Assembly (NCBI GenBank): GCA_028285595.1
Contig: JANQOW010000088.1
Coordinates: 91,730 to 155,729 of the forward strand
Origin: Hyphomicrobiales bacterium
GTDB taxonomy: Bacteria > Pseudomonadota > Alphaproteobacteria > Rhizobiales > CAJQND01
Length of the DNA stretch: 64,000 bases
Direction of reading: 5' to 3'
Shown: piece by piece, positions 16,576 through 24,970 of the stretch
How the letters are laid out: each line of letters opens with the position of its first letter
Position numbering within the stretch: position 1 is the first letter of the stretch
Made by a program: the position numbers and the translations under genes
The notes under the pieces: generated by a model
Database searches by the model: none
Seen by the model: the letters and a program-made list of their open reading frames with translations, nothing else
What the model was told of the DNA's origin: nothing

Positions 16576-17979
16576 ATGAACGCACATGCACAGATCACCA
16601 CAGCACACGCCACCGCTCTGCCCCTCAAACTGGTTGAAGATCTGCCCTCCATCTCGGTGGTCGGCCTCGGCTATGTGGGCGCCGTTTCTGTGGCCTGTCT
16701 CTCCGGCCTCGGGCACCGGGTCATCGGTTGCGACATCGATCCCATCAAGTGCTCAGACGTTGGTGAAGGGCGCTCGCCCATCCACGAAGACGGTCTGACC
16801 GATCTCTTAAGCGCAGGCGTCAGCAATCACCTGATCAGCACCACAGGTGACCTTCGTGAGGCTGTGCTGGGCACCGATGTAACGTTCGTTTCCGTTGGCA
16901 CGCCCACCAAGGAAGGCGGCGGCTGCGATTACTCCGCGATCATTGCGTCTGCCCGCACCATCGGTGAAGCATTGGCTCTGAAATACGAGTACCACACGAT
17001 CGTTATGCGCTGCTCGATCCCTCCGGGCACCACTTTGAGCGTGATGGTGCCGGAGATTGAAGCGGTATCGGGCAAAAAAATGGGCCGCGACTTCGGCGTT
17101 GCCTTCAACCCCGAATTCCTGCGCGAAGGCACTGCGATTGAAGACTTCCGCGAGCCGCCCAAAACGGTTATCGGCGCCAGCGACGAACGCACCGCAAATA
17201 TCATCGCCAAGATCTATCAGCCCGTAGACGCCACCCCGCTTCTGACCTCTATCGAAGCTGCGGAGATGGTGAAGTATGCCGACAATGTCTGGCACGCAAC
17301 CAAGGTCTGTTTTGCCAACGAAATCGGCCGCATCTGCAAGCCGCTCGGCATCGACAGCCACGATGTGATGAACATTTTCGTGCAGGACGACAAACTCAAC
17401 CTATCGCCTTATTACCTGAAGCCAGGCTTTGCCTATGGCGGCTCATGCTTGCCTAAGGAAGTGCGTGCTGTGGCGCATCTGGCGGATGAAATGAGCGTGG
17501 ATGTTCCGTTGATCCAAAGCCTGTCTCAGTCCAACGAAACCCAGATCAGACAAGCGTTGGAGATGGTCCGCGCCAGCGGCGCCAAGCGCATCGGGTTCTT
17601 AGGGCTCGCCTTCAAGCGCGGCACCGATGATCTGCGCGAAAGCCCCATTCTTGAGGTGATCAACCAGTTGATCGTCGAAGGCTATGAGGTGAGCGCGCAC
17701 GATGAGGCCATCACGCCGGAGACCCGGATCAACGATCAATTCTCCTATGTGAGCAGCGTCTGCCCGCATCTGAAGCCGACCGTCGATGCCCTGCCCACCC
17801 TGCTGACCGAAAGCAGCCAGGACCTGCTGGATAACGTGGACGCCGTCGTGGTGACCCACGCTTCGAACCAGTACCGCGAATTGCTCAGCGCCTGGTCCGA
17901 CATGGTGGAGGTGATCGACCTGGTCCGGCTCTTCAAGAACCTGCCCGAGCGCCCCGGCTATCAGGGTATCGGCTGGTAA
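16576..17979 (+). CDS. algD: GDP-mannose 6-dehydrogenase
   Basis: 467 aa. N-terminal Rossmann motif VVGLGYVGAVSVACLSGLGH, the dinucleotide-binding VSVGTPTKEGG, the substrate loop FNPEFLREGTAIEDF, the catalytic-Cys motif YGGSCLPKEVRA (Cys291) and the C-terminal GLAFKRGTDDLRESP. The spacing and the C-terminal QGIGW match AlgD more closely than UDP-glucose dehydrogenases. It oxidises GDP-mannose to GDP-mannuronate, the committed step for alginate-type polymers, and so links manC to the Alg8-like polymerase. About 25 extra N-terminal residues relative to the Pseudomonas enzyme are present. The UAS/sigma54-like region upstream suggests control by the enhancer-binding protein at 3.0 kb. Confidence 0.92.
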   Translation: MNAHAQITTAHATALPLKLVEDLPSISVVGLGYVGAVSVACLSGLGHRVIGCDIDPIKCSDVGEGRSPIHEDGLTDLLSAGVSNHLISTTGDLREAVLGTDVTFVSVGTPTKEGGGCDYSAIIASARTIGEALALKYEYHTIVMRCSIPPGTTLSVMVPEIEAVSGKKMGRDFGVAFNPEFLREGTAIEDFREPPKTVIGASDERTANIIAKIYQPVDATPLLTSIEAAEMVKYADNVWHATKVCFANEIGRICKPLGIDSHDVMNIFVQDDKLNLSPYYLKPGFAYGGSCLPKEVRAVAHLADEMSVDVPLIQSLSQSNETQIRQALEMVRASGAKRIGFLGLAFKRGTDDLRESPILEVINQLIVEGYEVSAHDEAITPETRINDQFSYVSSVCPHLKPTVDALPTLLTESSQDLLDNVDAVVVTHASNQYRELLSAWSDMVEVIDLVRLFKNLPERPGYQGIGW

Positions 17980-18012
17980 CCCCCACCTGAACTTTAACCA
18001 AGGAAAGCGAAT

Positions 18013-19827
18013 ATGAGCGTAGACACGCAATGGAATATCTCGCCTGTTCTCGGCACCGGCGGTGCCGACTACATTCGAGGCACCGGCCGATCCGAGGTGA
18101 TCGCCGGCTTCGGCGGAGATGACAGCATTATCGCCTTGAGCGGCAATGACGAAGTCTTCGGCGGCAGCGGCAACGACACAATCTACGGCCAGGGCGGCGA
18201 TGACATCATCTATGGCAATGGCCGCCCCGCATATGTGGACATGTCGAACCTGGTGGTGGAGCAGGAAACCACTGCCAAGGTGACCTTCATGGATGAAGGC
18301 GCCGGCTTCAGGAACGCACTCGGCGTTTACGAGATTGCCGCCGACGGCAGCATCTCCAACGTGCGCATTCTCTTCCCCAACGCCTCGAAAGCGGGCAGCG
18401 GCGGCGACCTAATCCCCGGTCAGTCTGCCGTTGAGTTTGGGGTTAGCGACGGCGCCCAGCTCGGCTTTTTTGTGGTCTCAAACGGCTACAACAAGGGAAC
18501 CCTCAACAGGGAAGCCCTGACGACCGAAACCGGCCGCTACGAGTTCCGCACGCCTGCCGGTGAGCCCGGTACGATCACAGATCAAGCGATTGAACTGTGG
18601 TGGGTGGACGATGCATCCGACACGGAAGTTCATATCCGCAGCCAATATGGCTATGGGATTTTCCACTCACAAGCTGATGCTGAGAACGACTACGCCCCGA
18701 ACCCGGACGCCTTTCCTCATGTGGTGGGCCGGGCGAGCACTGTGACCGGTGAGGTTCTGATCGGTTTTGAAGATCTCTATCTGGGCGGAGACAAGGATTA
18801 TGATGATGCCATCATCAAAATCGAACTCGGCCAACAGAATGTGGTGGCCCTGCTTCCGGAAAGCACCGGGTCAGGCAACCTGCCAGATGATGACATCCTC
18901 TATGGCGGTGACGGTGATGACGTTATCCACGGCATCAGCGGCGATGACATCATCCAGGGTGGCCGCGGCAATGATACATTGTCCGGCAACTCAGGCGATG
19001 ACACTCTGGCCGGCAACAGCGGCAATGACACGCTCAATGGGAACTCCGGCGATGATGTTGCCTCGGGAGGTGACGGCCAGGACATTCTAAATGGCGGATC
19101 GGGTGCTGACCAACTGCAAGGAGATGGCGGTGATGACATCGTCAACGGCGGTTCCGGGAACGACGTTCTGGATGGTGGCTCTGGCAATGATGAGCTCACC
19201 GGCCATTCCGGCGATGATCAAATCACAGGCGGCAGCGGCGACGATGAACTCTCCGGCAATAGCGGAAATGACCATCTAAGCGGTGAATCGGGCGCGGACA
19301 CTTTGTCCGGCCATTCCGGCAATGACACGCTGTATGGCGGCAGTGGCCAGGACCGCGTCGTTGGCGGCTCCGGAGATGATCTGGTCGATGGCGGCGATCA
19401 CAATGACAAGGTCTACGGCGGCTCGGGCCAAGATGTTCTCTACGGCGGCGCCGGCAATGACTATTTGTCGGCCGGCACCGGCAATGACACGCTGTGGGGC
19501 GGCTCGGGCAATGACAAGATGATCGGCGGCCAAGGCGCGGACACCTTCATCTGGGCCTCCGATGATGTCTTGGACGCCCTCGGCGCCAACTCTGTCGATC
19601 GGATCGGCGACTTTTCCAGTGAAGACACGCTGGATCTGAGCTCGCTTGGTCTTGATGCGAGTTTGACCTTGGAGCAGCTGGTGTCGTTTGAGGAAATTGA
19701 CCGTGGCACGATGGTCTCCGTCAATTTAGGTGGCCAGGGCGATGCCTTTACGGAGCTCGCGCTGCTGCAAAACGTCTTCGGCGCTAACCTCGAAAGCTTC
19801 GCGGACAGCGACATGCTGGTCATTTGA
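18013..19827 (+). CDS. Secreted RTX calcium-binding protein with a DUF4114-like domain
   Basis: 604 aa, acidic, without cysteine-rich or Sec-signal features. A first RTX block (about 15-72), a beta-rich DUF4114-like domain (about 88-275, ending FEDLYLGGDKDYDD), then about 20 nonapeptide repeats at 290-510 of the GGxGxDxLx type and a C-terminal region ending in DMLVI, as expected for type I secretion. Many repeats are serine-rich variants (GNSGDD, GHSGND, GGSGND). It follows algD by 33 bp and likely shares its promoter, so it may be a matrix protein bound to the polymer through Ca2+. No mannuronan-epimerase catalytic module is seen, unlike AlgE-type RTX epimerases. No type I exporter is in the window. 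Confidence 0.8.
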   Translation: MSVDTQWNISPVLGTGGADYIRGTGRSEVIAGFGGDDSIIALSGNDEVFGGSGNDTIYGQGGDDIIYGNGRPAYVDMSNLVVEQETTAKVTFMDEGAGFRNALGVYEIAADGSISNVRILFPNASKAGSGGDLIPGQSAVEFGVSDGAQLGFFVVSNGYNKGTLNREALTTETGRYEFRTPAGEPGTITDQAIELWWVDDASDTEVHIRSQYGYGIFHSQADAENDYAPNPDAFPHVVGRASTVTGEVLIGFEDLYLGGDKDYDDAIIKIELGQQNVVALLPESTGSGNLPDDDILYGGDGDDVIHGISGDDIIQGGRGNDTLSGNSGDDTLAGNSGNDTLNGNSGDDVASGGDGQDILNGGSGADQLQGDGGDDIVNGGSGNDVLDGGSGNDELTGHSGDDQITGGSGDDELSGNSGNDHLSGESGADTLSGHSGNDTLYGGSGQDRVVGGSGDDLVDGGDHNDKVYGGSGQDVLYGGAGNDYLSAGTGNDTLWGGSGNDKMIGGQGADTFIWASDDVLDALGANSVDRIGDFSSEDTLDLSSLGLDASLTLEQLVSFEEIDRGTMVSVNLGGQGDAFTELALLQNVFGANLESFADSDMLVI

Positions 19828-19834
19828 CATACCT

Positions 19835-19866
19835 GGGCAGGCGGAATCGCACCGTTCCGCCTGCCC
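19835..19866 (+). terminator. Terminator-like hairpin after the RTX gene
   Basis: Perfect 12-bp stem GGGCAGGCGGAA/TTCCGCCTGCCC with an 8-nt loop, 8 bp after the RTX stop codon. The following T-run is weak (CTCGTTT). It marks the end of the polysaccharide locus; 19867-19973 holds nothing recognisable. Confidence 0.6.
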
Positions 19867-19973
19867 TCAGTCTCGTTTGAATTTAAGCCTTTGAAATTTA
19901 GAGCATTAATCGTGAGCGGTCAGCATGCTTCAACCGCGAGCGCGCCCAACTATTTGTAGTTTTTGAGAAATTT

Positions 19974-20019
19974 TGGAGCGGGCGATGAGATTCGAACTCA
20001 CGACCCTAACCTTGGCAAG
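19974..20019 (-). pseudogene. 3' half of tRNA-Gly(GCC), attachment-site remnant
   Basis: Read on the minus strand, these 46 nt form the anticodon loop (CTTGCCAAG), variable region, T-arm (GTTCGAATC within its stem) and acceptor 3' strand ending CGCCCGCTCCA of tRNA-Gly(GCC). The D-arm and 5' acceptor strand are absent and replaced by unrelated DNA, so it is not a working tRNA. A tyrosine integrase begins 157 bp to the right. This is the usual scar of integration into a tRNA 3' end; the intact gene should lie at the other end of the element but is not visible in the window. Confidence 0.85.
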
Positions 20020-20141
20020 TGCGGACTCTCCTGTTCCTACTCTTACCATCTAGTAACCTTCCTATCAGACAATTGATTGCCTTCTGTTTAGGCTTGAGGC
20101 ACTTACGGTTCCTTCCAGTTCCACTGGAAACCATGCATTCC

Positions 20142-20162
20142 TGCTCCCCCAGCGCTCCCCCA
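20142..20162 (+). repeat. Left copy of 21-bp GCTCCCCC arm-site-like repeat
   Basis: Two GCTCCCCC(A) units 11 bp apart, located between the tRNA remnant and the integrase start. A copy differing at one base occurs at 25774-25794 in the same orientation. Paired short direct repeats flanking an integrase's attachment region are typical arm-type binding sites. Confidence 0.55.
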
Positions 20163-20176
20163 GGAGAAAAGAGAGC

Positions 20177-21466
20177 ATGCCGAGGACGCCAAATATGAGA
20201 CGGTTCACCGACCAGATGGTGGAGAGGTTGCGCCCTCCCACGTCGGGGCGGATCGAGCTTGGTGACGAGATGTGCCCGGGTCTCTTGCTGCGCGTCACTG
20301 AGCGTGGCGTCAGGAGTTTTAGCGTCATCTACAAGGTTGTGGGTGAGGGTGGCGTAAGTGCTACTGGACGGCTGCTCAAGGGAAAGCAGCGCCGCATCAC
20401 GCTTGGCCAGTGGCCGGCGTTGCAGCTTCGCGAGGCACGAAAGCGTGCCCGGGAGATAGTCGCAGCCGCGCTGGAGGGGCGTGACGTGCGAGATGAGCAG
20501 CGGGCACAGAATCTCCTGCGTGCTGCAAATACTTTTGAGGGCGTCGCGGAGCGCTTCATTCGTTTGCACGCCAAGCCCAACGTGAAGAGCTGGCGCAATA
20601 TTGAGCGTGTTTTGAAACTGCACGTGCTGCCGCACTGGCGCGAGCGCGTGTTGAAAGACATCCGGCGCTCCGACGTTCATCAGCTCCTGGATGATCTTAC
20701 TGCTCAGGGCAAGGTCGGCACGGCCCGTGAGGTCAGGAAGCACCTCTCATCCCTCTTCAACTGGGCCGTCGACCGGGAGATCGTGACGGACAATCCAGTC
20801 TACGGCATGACCCGGGCCGACCTGAGGAACAACCACCAGGCAGGCCGCGCGCTGGAGGACAACGAGCTGCGGGCCATTTGGCAGGCGGCGGGCGAGCTTG
20901 GATATCCGTTTGGCAAGATGTACCAGCTGCTGATACTGACCGGCCAGCGTCGTAACGAATGGGCAGAGGCCAGGCGATCAGAGATCAACGCGGAAAAGCG
21001 TTGGCTGGAGGTGGCACGCAGTCGCTACAAGGGAGATCGCGAACACATCGTTCCGCTGGCAGATGTGGCTTGGACCATCGTCGATGCGCTTCCGGCGTGG
21101 CCCGGCAATGACTATTGTCTCTTCAGCACCACAGATGGTCGGAAGCCCGTCTCTGGATTCAGCCGTGCAAAGAGCCGCCTGGACAAGAGGGCCCGGCAGA
21201 TACTGCGCCAGATCACCGACAATCCAAAGGCGGAGTTACCTCGGTACCGAGTGCACGACTTCCGGGTGACCTGCGAGACCCGGTTGGCCAACCTGGGATT
21301 CAGCCAGGAGGTTCGCGACGCAGTCCTCGGCCATGCCAAGCCAGGTCTTCAGAAGACCTACAACAAGCATGACTATCTGGAAGAGAAACGTGAGGCTTTG
21401 GGTGCGTATGCAAGACATGTCCTTCAGCTCACATCCCAAACTCAATGTCAGTCGGATATGAAATGA
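20177..21466 (+). CDS. int: Tyrosine recombinase (phage/island integrase)
   Basis: 429 aa. An N-terminal DUF4102-like arm-binding domain (about 1-95), a SAM-like core-binding domain (about 110-195) and the catalytic domain with Arg258 (TGQRRNEW), His360-x-x-Arg363 (HDFRVT), a GH motif (VLGHAK) and the nucleophile Tyr395. All catalytic residues are intact, so it may be active. It should integrate and excise the element at the tRNA-Gly 3' end 157 bp upstream. The ATG at 20177 follows GGAGAAAAGAGAG. The next gene overlaps its stop by 4 bp (ATGA), so the two are co-transcribed. Confidence 0.93.
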   Translation: MPRTPNMRRFTDQMVERLRPPTSGRIELGDEMCPGLLLRVTERGVRSFSVIYKVVGEGGVSATGRLLKGKQRRITLGQWPALQLREARKRAREIVAAALEGRDVRDEQRAQNLLRAANTFEGVAERFIRLHAKPNVKSWRNIERVLKLHVLPHWRERVLKDIRRSDVHQLLDDLTAQGKVGTAREVRKHLSSLFNWAVDREIVTDNPVYGMTRADLRNNHQAGRALEDNELRAIWQAAGELGYPFGKMYQLLILTGQRRNEWAEARRSEINAEKRWLEVARSRYKGDREHIVPLADVAWTIVDALPAWPGNDYCLFSTTDGRKPVSGFSRAKSRLDKRARQILRQITDNPKAELPRYRVHDFRVTCETRLANLGFSQEVRDAVLGHAKPGLQKTYNKHDYLEEKREALGAYARHVLQLTSQTQCQSDMK

Positions 21467-22248
21467 TGGCTAGAGACACTGCCAAAGAACAGGAACAACA
21501 CTTTGCATCGGTCCATTGGCGAGAGCCCAAAGAATCAGGTCACAAGTACTGTGCGGTTTGGTACCGCGAGACCGCTCAGAAGATCTGCGAGGAACATGAC
21601 CTAGACGACATTGAAGGTCTCGTCCGCCTGCTTCGGAAGTTGGTGCTACTGACCGCCTACCCCTCCAACCATTCGATTGGCCCCGAAGAAGTCAACGTTC
21701 CTCGAGATTTTCCAACATGGAAGCAATCCAAACGGAAGCTCAGGCAACTTGAAGGGACACTGTCTAAAGCCTGCGCCGGTCTTGAGGCCGCTCTTCGCGA
21801 TCACATTCAATTTGCGGCCCTGCAAAGCGCTGCAGATGAAGTTGATATGGCTCAACTGGTTGACTTGGAGGCCTACTTTGAAGACGCTGCGTATGAGCCG
21901 CAATTGATCAACGTTGACTACATCAGACAACTGCGTGACCTGGTTGACCAAGCTGCGTCCTACAAGGGTGAAGCCAAGAATAGTTCTAATCCTGACTGGC
22001 ATGTCGGGGCCGCTAACCTATGCGAGCGGTTCTGGCTCGATTGCAAAGGTAAGGTCCCAAAACCCTACTTCCCGAGCATAACGACATCAAAAACCGGCGG
22101 TAATGCTACCACAGAGCCCAGCAACGAGTTTTCGATGTGGTTCTGCGGCGTGATGAAAGAAGTGGCAGGCCTCACACCATCAGAGTGCCAAACCGCACTG
22201 GGCAAACCGCCACTAGGTGGCCGAATAATGGATTTGCTAGCTGACTAG
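21463..22248 (+). CDS. Hypothetical protein of the satellite-like element
   Basis: 261 aa from the ATG at 21463, which overlaps the integrase stop in an ATGA arrangement; an in-frame start at 21445 is possible but lies deeper inside int. The protein is soluble and mostly helical, with many charged residues and no signal peptide, membrane segment or motif that I recognise. The C-terminal third has several aromatic residues (FWLDCKGKVPKPYFPS, MWFCGVMKEVAGL). Its place between integrase and the AlpA-like regulator is where satellites and prophages carry accessory, defence or control genes. No function is assigned. Confidence 0.6.
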   Translation: MMARDTAKEQEQHFASVHWREPKESGHKYCAVWYRETAQKICEEHDLDDIEGLVRLLRKLVLLTAYPSNHSIGPEEVNVPRDFPTWKQSKRKLRQLEGTLSKACAGLEAALRDHIQFAALQSAADEVDMAQLVDLEAYFEDAAYEPQLINVDYIRQLRDLVDQAASYKGEAKNSSNPDWHVGAANLCERFWLDCKGKVPKPYFPSITTSKTGGNATTEPSNEFSMWFCGVMKEVAGLTPSECQTALGKPPLGGRIMDLLAD

Positions 22249-22328
22249 CGCCGCCCCAACCAGAATCTATCGAAACAGTTTTTTGGCCGAATGATCCGCG
22301 TGTGAACTCACGGTCGTTCTGGGAAACT

Positions 22329-22356
22329 TCCGACAAGTTAAGCGTAACGAGTCGGA
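22329..22356 (+). promoter_or_regulatory. Inverted repeat over the alpA-like ribosome binding site
   Basis: TCCGAC (22329-22334) pairs with GTCGGA (22351-22356) around an inner GTTA-AGCG-TAAC dyad (22337-22348). The right arm runs into the GGAGG ribosome site of the gene at 22365. It could be an operator for the AlpA-like protein or an RNA hairpin that limits its translation. Confidence 0.4.
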
Positions 22357-22364
22357 GGTAAGCC

Positions 22365-22658
22365 ATGAGCGACCGCTTTATATCGATGAGCGAGGTGTTG
22401 GACAGGATCTGTCTGTCCAAGACCCATCTCTACCGCAAGATCAATGCCGGACAGTTTCCAAGGCCAGTGCCCCTAGGGCCCCAGAAAGTTGCTTTCCTAG
22501 AGAGCGAGATCGAGACCTGGATGTCCAATCGTCTAAGGGCCCGCGATGAGAGCGAGGGCCAAAGCCAGCGCCGTGAACGTGCCGCAAAATCCGTCGGCCA
22601 CGCCGCACATGTCGCAGGAAAACAAACCGGCACAAACGAGGGACAGGATGATGAATAG
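22365..22658 (+). CDS. AlpA-family excisionase/transcriptional regulator
   Basis: 97 aa with a MerR-type winged helix-turn-helix at the N-terminus: FISMSEVLDRICLSKTHLYRKI followed by FPRPVPLGPQKVAFLESEIETWM, the standard AlpA layout. AlpA proteins act as directionality factors and as activators of integrase or replication genes in P4-like satellites and islands. The C-terminal 30 residues are polar and low in complexity. It starts after a clear GGAGG and its end overlaps the primase gene, implying translational coupling. Confidence 0.88.
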   Translation: MSDRFISMSEVLDRICLSKTHLYRKINAGQFPRPVPLGPQKVAFLESEIETWMSNRLRARDESEGQSQRRERAAKSVGHAAHVAGKQTGTNEGQDDE

Positions 22659-24945
22659 CTACGCTCATCCTCCCGAGCCGACCGAGTGCCAACTGCCAGA
22701 GCCGGACAACGACACCGCGGTGAAGTTTCTGCAAAGGTATGCCCCAGACGGTTCATGGGTTCTTACGGCGATACACCCAGAGAAAAAGAGTATAGAGACG
22801 GCCACATTCGGACCAAACAAGATAGACGCGATGAGAGCCTGGCTTGAGAAGCACAATGGCAAGCGCAATCTATACTTTAGCGTCAACCCGACACTTGAAG
22901 ATATGTCGAAGAAGGCGAGCCGTGAAGATATCGCTTCCTTGTCGTGTTTACACGTCGACATCGATCCGCGAACCGGGGAAGATATTCAGGAAGAGCAGAA
23001 GCGCTGCCTGGGCCAATTGACCGACGAGCTACCAGAGGACGTGCCTGAGCCGACCTGCATCATCTTCTCCGGCGGGGGCTATCAAGGCTTCTGGCGGTTG
23101 AAAGACCCAGTGCCAATAGACGGCGACTTGGAAATGGCTGAGGACGCTAAACTCTACAACTTGCAGATGGAGCGTCTGTTTGATGCCGACAACTGCCACA
23201 ATGTTGATCGCATTATGCGGCTGCCGGGTACAATCAACCTGCCCGACGCAAAGAAGCTCAATAAAGGGCGCAAGCCAGCCTTGGCCGAAGTCGTGAGCTT
23301 CAGCAACAAGACCTATCCAATCAGCGCGTTCAAAAAAGCAAGCAAGGAACAAGCCTTGGTGCCGCGCAGATCTTTGAAGACTGTGCTTAGCCAATCAGCG
23401 GTGGATGAATTCGTAACAACTAAAGATCTAGACACGCTCGACAAATGGAACGTGCCGGATCGGGTCAAGGTAATCATTGCGCAGGGACGCCATCCGGACC
23501 AGCCCAAGGACAAAGATAACAGTCGCTCAGCTTGGCTCTTCGACGTCTGCTGCAGCTTGGTGCGATGCGGTGTGCCCGATGGAGTCATCTTGGGCATTTT
23601 GCTTGATAGCGGATGGGGCATCTCCGAGAGCGTACTTGAGCGAGGCACGAAGGCCCGGGGCTATGCAGAGGGGCAGGTGGAAAAGGCGCGTGCGGAGGTC
23701 GTTAAGAGCAATTTCTGTGAGCTTCAGCTTGACGGCAAGGGCAAGCCATCCGCAAGCCCGCACAACATTCGCGTCGCGATAAACCGCCTAGGTGTTCACC
23801 TGTCTCATGACCAGTTCGCCGACCGCCTGTTGATTGACGGGCTCCCCGGCTTCGGTCCAGCACTGCAGGACGATGCAGTTGCTCGCCTGTGGCTGACCAT
23901 CGACGAGAAATTTGGCTTTCGCACAGGCAAGGACCTCTTCTGGACCGTGGTGGAAGACTATGCCAGACAGAACGGCTTTCATCCTGTCTGCGACTATCTT
24001 GATGGTTTGAATTGGGACGGGACATCGCGCGTGGACGGCTGGCTGGCCAGCTACGGCAACGCCGAGGACGACGAATACACCAGAGCCGTTGGCGCGCTGT
24101 TCCTCCTGGCAGCCGTTCGCCGTGTTCGGCGGCCCGGTTGCAAATTTGACGAGATGCTGGTGCTGCGGTCAGCGCAAGGCACTGGCAAGTCGAGCGCCCT
24201 TGAGGCACTCTGTCCCCGCTCAGATTGGTTCGGTGACGATCTTCCGCTGAACGCGGACACCAAGGTCGTCATTGAGCGGCTGCATGGACGCTGGATCGTC
24301 GAGGCCGCTGAGCTCAAGGGCATGCGCAAGGGCGAGGTTGAACACCTCAAGGCCTTCCTCTCAAGACAGATCGACCGTGCCCGCATGGCCTATGCACGTG
24401 TGCCCAAAGAGGTTCCGCGGCAATGCGTGATCGCCGGCACCACCAACAGCGAACAGTTCTTGCGTGACACGACGGACAATCGTCGGTTCTGGCCAGTTGA
24501 GGTAGGCCAGTTTGACGCCGAGGCCCTCAGGGCAGATCGTGACCAGCTTTGGGCTGAAGCCGCCAAACGCGAGGCGGCGGGCGAGAGCATCCGGCTGGAC
24601 CCCTCGCTGTATCCGATAGCGGCAGAAGCGCAGGAAAGGCACAGGGTCGAGGATCCATTCGAGGGCTCGCTGGCAGACGTGCTTGGGGAAATGCAGGGCA
24701 AGGTCCGCGCCGCGGACATCTGGGCCATTATCGGGGTGCCTTCCGGCCAGCGCAATCAGGAGCACAATGCTCGGCTGGGCGAAGCCATGCGACGGCTTGG
24801 TTGGGAGCGAAAAAAGCGCCGCTTTGGTGCCACCAACCCGGAGTGGTGCTATGTCAGGGGCGACAGCAACGAGCGTATCTTAATCGAGGCAACTGACGAA
24901 GGTGGAATTGAGGCACGCCCCGAAAGCTATGAACACCCATTCTGA
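22648..24945 (+). CDS. VapE-type primase-helicase (archaeo-eukaryotic-like primase plus VirE/SF3-like ATPase)
   Basis: 765 aa from the ATG at 22648, preceded by GGGACAGG and overlapping the alpA-like gene by 11 bp. The N-terminal part has a primase-like catalytic HVDID (Asp104, Asp106) and RIMRLPGTINLP, as in RepB/AEP-type primases. The C-terminal half is a VirE-family ATPase with Walker A QGTGKSS (Lys514) and a conserved DTTDNRRFWPVEV segment. Such proteins start replication of islands and satellites at an adjacent origin. The iteron cluster immediately downstream is the probable target. All key motifs are intact. Confidence 0.88.
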   Translation: MMNSYAHPPEPTECQLPEPDNDTAVKFLQRYAPDGSWVLTAIHPEKKSIETATFGPNKIDAMRAWLEKHNGKRNLYFSVNPTLEDMSKKASREDIASLSCLHVDIDPRTGEDIQEEQKRCLGQLTDELPEDVPEPTCIIFSGGGYQGFWRLKDPVPIDGDLEMAEDAKLYNLQMERLFDADNCHNVDRIMRLPGTINLPDAKKLNKGRKPALAEVVSFSNKTYPISAFKKASKEQALVPRRSLKTVLSQSAVDEFVTTKDLDTLDKWNVPDRVKVIIAQGRHPDQPKDKDNSRSAWLFDVCCSLVRCGVPDGVILGILLDSGWGISESVLERGTKARGYAEGQVEKARAEVVKSNFCELQLDGKGKPSASPHNIRVAINRLGVHLSHDQFADRLLIDGLPGFGPALQDDAVARLWLTIDEKFGFRTGKDLFWTVVEDYARQNGFHPVCDYLDGLNWDGTSRVDGWLASYGNAEDDEYTRAVGALFLLAAVRRVRRPGCKFDEMLVLRSAQGTGKSSALEALCPRSDWFGDDLPLNADTKVVIERLHGRWIVEAAELKGMRKGEVEHLKAFLSRQIDRARMAYARVPKEVPRQCVIAGTTNSEQFLRDTTDNRRFWPVEVGQFDAEALRADRDQLWAEAAKREAAGESIRLDPSLYPIAAEAQERHRVEDPFEGSLADVLGEMQGKVRAADIWAIIGVPSGQRNQEHNARLGEAMRRLGWERKKRRFGATNPEWCYVRGDSNERILIEATDEGGIEARPESYEHPF

Positions 24946-24970
24946 TGCATCGCTCCTTGGCCTTCGTTGG

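Noticed and set aside
18080..19560. Tandem DNA repeats that could suggest a CRISPR or satellite array
   Set aside because: They are in frame and encode RTX nonapeptides; there are no unique spacers of constant length.
18013..19827. RTX mannuronan C5-epimerase
   Set aside because: No parallel beta-helix catalytic module or YGFDPH-type motif is present; the non-RTX part looks like DUF4114.
19871..19912. TTTGAATTT/TTTGAAATTT sequences after the RTX gene as a further UAS
   Set aside because: They lack the TTTCGA half-site and precede no -24/-12 element.
19974..20060. A complete functional tRNA gene
   Set aside because: Only the 3' half is present; no D-arm or 5' acceptor strand can be formed from the adjoining sequence.
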